From Mugil cephalus (taxonomy: Eukaryota > Chordata > Actinopteri > Mugiliformes > Mugilidae): 64,000 nt of DNA. Both the position numbers and the translations under genes were made by a program. Within the stretch, counting starts at the first letter, position 1. The number at the start of each line of letters is the position of its first letter. Below, in pieces: positions 58,638 to 64,000 of this stretch. The stretch covers positions 16,833,001-16,897,000 of the forward strand of contig NC_061781.1 in NCBI RefSeq assembly GCF_022458985.1, given 5' to 3'. The notes below the pieces were generated by a model. That model saw only the letters and a list, made by a program, of their open reading frames with translations, was not told the DNA's origin and searched no databases.

Positions 58638-61011
58638 CTAAAAAAACACATTGTGACACTTTAATTTGTGTATTATTAAAGTTCCTCTAACCTCTCCTCC
58701 CAATAGACCTTGATACTGAGCCTGGCTCAGGATCCTGCTCTCATACAGGGTGGAGTTTGGGGTCCTGGCCCCACATCTTCTGCAAACACAAAAGAGTAAA
58801 ACTGAATAAACATCATCAGTTAAACGTTAAAAGTACAAATTCTGTTGCACACGATCCAAGATTTATAATATATAATAATATAATAAGTAAATATAATATA
58901 TATAATACTGGCTGTAAAACACATTTTATCTTAAAAACCACTAGATTACACAGACAGAACTAAACAGATGTGGTCAGCTTTGATTAGTTTGTGTGTGAAT
59001 CTGGTGTGATAATACGTTTGCTGGTCTCCAATTCATGTGTTACAACGTTGCAACGTGAAACTGCTTCTTAGTAGAGAGAGATTTAGATCAACATTGAGGA
59101 CAATCTGCATAATATTCTAAATATAGCGAAGAGGAACTAATAATGTTCAGTGAACCTTGTTTAAAGTGGCCTAAACAAGTTTTGCTGTTTACACGGTTGA
59201 GACAAGCTCTTCTACGGCGTTGATGCTCTCGTCTACTTCTTCAAACTGGGGATTCTCACGCTACCAGCTTCACTAAATAAGCAGCTCACTCAACCTGACT
59301 TAGAAAAAGTTTAACCGAACCTTTAAGTCTCTGACAGAGCTACTAAAATCCATCAAGCTCAACATTTTAAAATGTTTTTTAACACTCAGTGCATCTGTAT
59401 ATATATTTTATTTTTAACACCACAATTTATCATTAATATTGAATTTGAGTGTCATATTCCAACTTATCATGTTATAAGTGGATGAGAAATGAATAAAACT
59501 GCTTCAGAAAAGAAAGATAATGAGAGAATAATATGATTCTTCTCCACATCAGAATAACATGTAATTACATCTAGAACTGGTAAAGTTTCTATGTTGATCA
59601 AGAAACTTCTCAAAATTACTACTTTTATTTTGTCACCTTAGCAACAATGGACCCATTTCACCACTGATACAGTATAATTGATGTTAATGATTAAACCTAC
59701 ATTTTGTTTATTAGTGAGACAGGTTTAGTTTTGCGTGTGAGTCCTCACTAATGTTGTTCACTGAGGCCGTTGTTAACAACAAGTCAAAATGTCTGCTGTA
59801 ATACAGAGACGTGACTTAACATTTCTACAATGCACTGAAAATGTTTTTTATGACTAAAAATTAGAACAATGTGAAAAGTCTATTTCAAATGAGAACAAAC
59901 ATAAAACAGGAATGAAATACAACTCTCTCAGTCCAGTTGTCATATATGAAGTCAGTATCAGCAGAGATTGATAAAAGAAAAACTTGTTAATTTGTTTTAA
60001 CCTGCTTCCAAATAAAATATGTAAAGATATAATTTTTGTAATAACAGTAGACAGGAAGTAAAAATTCTCACTCACCCCCAGAGGCAGACAGTTGATACGA
60101 TGCAACACAGAAACAATAAAGTTGCAGATGTGAGTACGTATAGTAAATACCACGATGAACTGGTTTCTGATGAAATAAAATCAGAATTATATTTATGTAG
60201 TTTTATGTTTGAACTGTGTGATGCATGTTGCAGAAATGATGAGCCATGTTTTTTACTCTACCTACCTTCAATGTCCTCAGACACAGTGAATCTCCACAAA
60301 ACACTGAATAAGCCTCGTCTGGTAGTTACACTACATGAATAAAGTCCTGCATCTTCAGGTTGAGCACTGAAAAAATTTAACTTTAAAGGATCTATTCTCA
60401 GTCTGTGAGAGGATATATTTGAAAAAGTCTGATTTATCAGGATAGAATGTTTATAAATGAATCTTTTAAAGTTCCAGGTTATTTCAAAAGCATTTTCTGT
60501 GGATACGTTGCAGTGGAACGTGACTGAGTCTCCTCTGGATACCAGCATATCCCTGTGGTCAGTTACTGAGATCTCTAAAGTTCGAAGGAAACAATCCATC
60601 ATGATGAAATAAAACGTCCACTTACATCTGTATAAAAGCATCACAAACCTCCTCTTTACCTGCAAAGACACGGCGCGCTAGCAGCACAATGAGGAGCAGA
60701 GCTGCTTGGTTTTGGCTGAACATCATGACCATCAGACAGAGAATGACACTCTGGAACTTTGCTGTCGGCTCTAAACATAAATGTGGAGGCGGTGAGAAAA
60801 GGAAGTGGTTAGTTGCTAACATTGCTAATATTGGAGAAAGCAATACAAATAATCAGCGTAAATTTTAATGATCAAATAAACCCAGAGAAAACAACATCAT
60901 TACTGTACCTGTAAGGACACGACACAAAACCAGTAGCAGAGTGAAGAGCACAGCGGCTTGATTTACACGAGGTGTGGTGACCATCAGACAGAGAAGTACG
61001 GACTCAGACAT
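58638..61011 (-). CDS. Type I IgSF receptor, single Ig domain (gene 10)
   Basis: Exons: leader A 60,909-61,011 (variant start MSESVLLCLMVTTP); leader B 60,660-60,732; Ig 60,266-60,574 (EISVTDHRDMLVSRGDS, ITWNF, DAGLYSC, divergent G strand FSVLWRFTV); TM 60,076-60,166 (WYLLYVLTSATLLFLCCI then VSTVCLW); tail 58,638-58,779. Here the tail frame is long and open: RRCGARTPNSTLYESR, SQAQYQGLLGGEVRG, ending HNVFF and TAG. The alternative terminal exon 59,711-59,795 (SRHFDLLLTTASVNNIS..., TAA) is also intact. A leader B and Ig exon just upstream (61.1-61.6 kb) have no TM exon of their own and could splice into this gene to give a two-domain receptor. Confidence 0.74.
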
Positions 61012-61092
61012 TACCACATGTTTTGAAACATGTGTGTGAACTGTGTGATGCATGTTGCAGAAATGATGAGCCATGTTTTTTACTCTACCTAC

Positions 61093-61565
61093 CTTCAATG
61101 TCCTCAGACACAGTTAAATTCCAGGAAACACTGTTTAAGCCTCGTCTGGAAGTTACACTACATGAATAAAGTCCTGCATCTTCAGGTTGAGCATTTAAAA
61201 TAATTAACTTTAAAGGATCTATTCTCAGTCTGTGAGAGGATACATTTGAAAACGTCTCATCTGACGTGATGTACTGTTTATAAATGAATCTTTTAAAGTT
61301 CCAGGTCATTTCCGAAGCATTTTCTGTGGATACGTTGCAGTGGAACGTGACTGAGTCTCCTCTGGATACCAGCATATCCCTGTGCTCATCAGTTTCAAAC
61401 CCTAAAGTTGAAAGGAAACAATGCATCATGATGAAATAAAATGTGCATTTAAATCCATATGAAAGCATCACAAACACAAACCTCCTCTTTACCTGCAAAG
61501 ACACGACGCGCTAGCAGCACAATGAGGAGCAGAGCTGCTTGGTTTTGGCTGAACATCATGACCAT
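61093..61565 (-). CDS. Leader B and Ig exon without own TM or tail (gene 11)
   Basis: Leader B 61,493-61,565 and Ig 61,093-61,402 (GFETDEHRDMLVSRGDS, FIYKQYITSDETFSN, EDAGLYSC) are intact, with a good phase-1 donor GAAG|gtaggt. Immediately after the donor, at about 61,030, the unit is fused to the leader A flank of gene 10 (junction ACATGTTTTGAAACATGTGT), so TM and tail exons were deleted. The leader A exon is also missing (deletion near 61,580). Splicing from this donor to the gene 10 Ig acceptor at 60,574 keeps frame and would add a domain, parallel to genes 2 and 5. Confidence 0.6.
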
Positions 61566-61599
61566 CAGACAGAGAATGAGGGACTGGAACAACAAAAAA

Positions 61600-62690
61600 C
61601 GAATGCACAAGTCACACATCCATGTAAAATCTAATATGAATTATTGATTTAATGTTTAAACTTGACTGAAAATAAACTGAGATTTATTTCTCGTCACTAT
61701 AATCATATGATGAGCTGAAATATAAAATGCAGGAAAACCTCATCTCACTCTGAAGACACGTTGGCCTCACGCTGTGAACACTGAGCATCCTTTACTTGAA
61801 TGCATGTATCGTGTATGTGCAATAACCACATCTTGTTGGTTGGAGAGTTTAAAACACTTTGATGAGGCCTGAGTCTGCTGACTTGAAGCATTTCTAACCA
61901 TCTAATATTATATAGTTTTGTGTGACTGCCTTGAAATATGAGAGACCCATGAGTTAGCTTTGAGTTAACTTTATTTACATTATAACAACATTACAACTGT
62001 AACCCTTAACATGAAGACTGTAGTTTCTGGTTTCTTAATGTGTTCTTGTCTCTTCTGCCTCTCAGTCTGCTCTCCTCTCTCCTGATTTTCTTTGAAGAAA
62101 CACTTTTATATCGTCAGAATCCAGGTGCATGTCACAACTTGCTGAGGTTTTATCTTGTCCCCATTCTTGTCTCATGACTTCCTGTTTTATTTTGAAATGT
62201 AACTCTCCTCTCGTTTCAGGTCACTTCCTCTTCCCTTGTGTGTCACTGCTCTGTCTTCTCTGATTTCAGATCGTATCCACCTCTTCCCCATTACCCGTAT
62301 GTGTGTCTATGTGAACACTGTGTATGAAGCTCAGGTCCAAGAGCAGAAGTATGAAAAAGTTATCAGAGAAGAACGTGGTGGAGGTCCAGAAAAAAACAAA
62401 ATGTATTAGTGAACCATGACACATTTGAGTCTTTAGCGACATCTATTGGACAATGAAACAAACAAAACATGAAGAGCATAAAAAAAAAAAACATAAAATA
62501 AACGTTGGTTATTTGGTTATTTTCCTCATTACAAGAACTATACACAGATGCATCATTTTCACATGTAATGAAATACTTTCTTTGTCTTGTACTTTGTGCT
62601 TGTCAGCTCAGTGGACTCGACAGGTTTACAGGAGTCTCTCAGAGCTCATGATTGTTCTATACACCTCTAGCTCATTAAGCAGGTGTTCAG
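61600..62690. repeat. Array spacer joined to the third segmental copy
   Basis: Normal spacer with the plus-strand relic frame at about 62,270-62,405. The sequence GATTGTTCTATACACC ends at about 62,665 and switches to TCTAGCTCATTAAGCAGGTG, which is the end of the 240-bp repeat seen at 18.6 and 32.2 kb. No gene called. Confidence 0.55.
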
Positions 62691-62813
62691 GTGGTTAGTA
62701 ACAGCGCGACGAGTACAGTTTCCGTGCCTCACCGCTGCAAAATGACTTGGAGGGGGGTCTTAACACTTGAGGTGTTAAATACAGGATCAGAGTTTAGAGT
62801 AAGAAGTTCAGCG

Positions 62814-62817
62814 TTAA
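62814..62817. other. Empty TTAA target site of the piggyBac-type element
   Basis: Reads AAGTTCAGCG-TTAA-TATTTTAACATT with nothing inserted, whereas the two other copies have TTAA-element-TTAA between the same flanks (18,741-19,872 and 32,359-33,520). Confidence 0.85.
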
Positions 62818-63084
62818 TATTTTAACATTTACACATTTAGACGTTTGATTTAGTGACACTTCCTTTTTACACTTGGTTTTGACAACAACTATTTATCGAC
62901 TGAGAGTCTACCCAGAGTATAATTACCTCTACTAGTGTATTTCTAGTTTAACACCAAGAATTCAACTCTTCTCAGTTTGCTGTGCACGATGAACTGATTT
63001 CTGCATAAAATCAGATCAGATCATCGAAAGTATTTTTGTTTTTGTTTGAACTATGTGATGCATGTTGCAGAAATGATGAGCAAA

Positions 63085-63549
63085 ACACTGTCTAAGCCTC
63101 ATCTGTAAGTGACACTACATGAATAAAGTCCTGCATCTTCAGGTTGAGCACTGGAAATATTTTTAAAACTTTAAAATTCAGGATCTATTCTCAGTCTGTG
63201 AGAGGATACATTTGAAAACGTCTCATCTGACGTGATGTACTGTTTATAAATGAATCTTTTAAAGCTTCATTTCCGAAGCATTTTCTCTGGATATGTTGCA
63301 GTGGAACGTGACTGAGTCTCCTCTGGATACCAGCATATCCCTGTGGTCAGCTACTGAAGTCTCTAATATTGAAGAAAGCAATACAAATAGTCAGTTTAAC
63401 ATTTAATGATCAAATAAACCCAGAGAAAACAACATATGTACTGTATCTGTAAGGACATGACACAAAACCAGCAGCAGAGTGAAGAGCACAGCGGCTTGGT
63501 TTACACGAGATGTGGTGACCATCAGACAGAGAAGGAGGGACTGGAACAT
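63085..63549 (-). pseudogene. Receptor pseudogene (gene 12), third copy of the decayed type
   Basis: Leader A 63,447-63,549 with the same broken donor (ACAG|AT). The Ig remnant at 63,085-63,364 has the same frame-breaking insertion and lacks leader B and TM. Its 3' end is further shortened (deletion after ATGATGAGC). The rest of the unit continues beyond the window. Confidence 0.8.
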
Positions 63550-64000
63550 TACCACGTGTTTTGAAATGTAGTGTGTATGTAGATGCAACAGAAAGGAAGT
63601 GGTTAGTTGCAGTTGAACAACAACATAACAACAACAAAAAAAAAATGAATGCGTAAGTCACACATCCATGTAAAATCTAATATGAATTATTGATGTAATG
63701 TTTGAGCTTGATTGAAAATAAACCGTGAGACTTATTTCTCGTCACTATAATCATATGATGAGCTGAAATATAAAATGCACCCCATGTTTCGCTGCAGGAA
63801 AACCTCCTCTCACGCTGAAGACACGTTGGCCTCAAGCTGTGAACACTGAGCATCCTTTACTTGTGTAACGTGCTGTACCCACAACGTGTGGCTCAGAGAA
63901 TTTAAAACACTTTGATGAGGCCTACGTCTGTTGACTTGAAGCAATTCTTAACATCTAATATTATATAGTTGTGTGTGACTGGCTTGAAATATGACGGACT

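Noticed and set aside
1..64000. tRNA, rRNA or snRNA genes
   Set aside because: No A-box/B-box pairs with cloverleaf potential or rRNA cores were noticed on either strand. This was by eye, so a tRNA or small RNA gene scan could still find one.

Overview
This is vertebrate nuclear DNA: AT-rich, split into short phase-matched exons with GT-AG introns, and packed with transposon debris typical of ray-finned fish (an L2-type LINE with an ATTCA tail, Tc1 remnants, TTAA-flanked piggyBac-type elements). A teleost, probably a percomorph, is the best guess. No RNA genes, CRISPR arrays or bacterial features were seen.

The dominant content is a minus-strand array of immunoglobulin-superfamily (IgSF) receptor genes and relics, from about 6.9 to 42.0 kb and 56.3 to 64.0 kb. 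Each complete unit has two consecutive phase-1 signal-peptide exons (leader A, then leader B about 0.3 kb downstream), one to three phase-1 Ig exons, a transmembrane (TM) exon and a short cytoplasmic exon. Type I genes have a short basic tail. Type II genes have two further tail exons. Apparently usable copies lie at 9.4-11.3, 12.4-15.0, 26.1-29.2, 34.9-38.6 (type II), 39.9-41.9 and 58.6-61.0 kb. Pseudogenes or fragments lie at 7.3, 20.1, 21.3-24.9, 33.8, 56.3 and 63.1 kb. A leader-plus-Ig head at 61.1-61.6 kb may splice into its downstream neighbour.

An 11-kb segmental duplication (17.8-29.4 copied at 31.4-42.0 kb) carries one pseudogene, one type II gene, one type I gene and a piggyBac-type element. 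A third copy starts at 62.7 kb and has an empty site for that element.

A different block (42.0-56.3 kb) interrupts the array. It holds a small plus-strand gene with a SAM-like N-terminus (43.2-44.9 kb) and a plus-strand nectin/PVR-like adhesion gene (48.06-54.03 kb; V-set, C-set, split third Ig domain, TM). Inverted partial copies of the nectin-like gene flank it at both ends (leader exon at 45.9 kb, TM/tail exons at 55.4-55.7 kb). Another nectin-like paralogue runs off the left edge of the window, with its leader at 3.2 kb and its first Ig exon at 1-102.

Three insertions flanked by unusually long direct repeats (about 110-240 bp) occur at 18, 43.9 and 51.7 kb. Two of them carry pieces of the receptor genes. 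They suggest a repair- or template-switch-based mode of exon spreading alongside ordinary tandem duplication.
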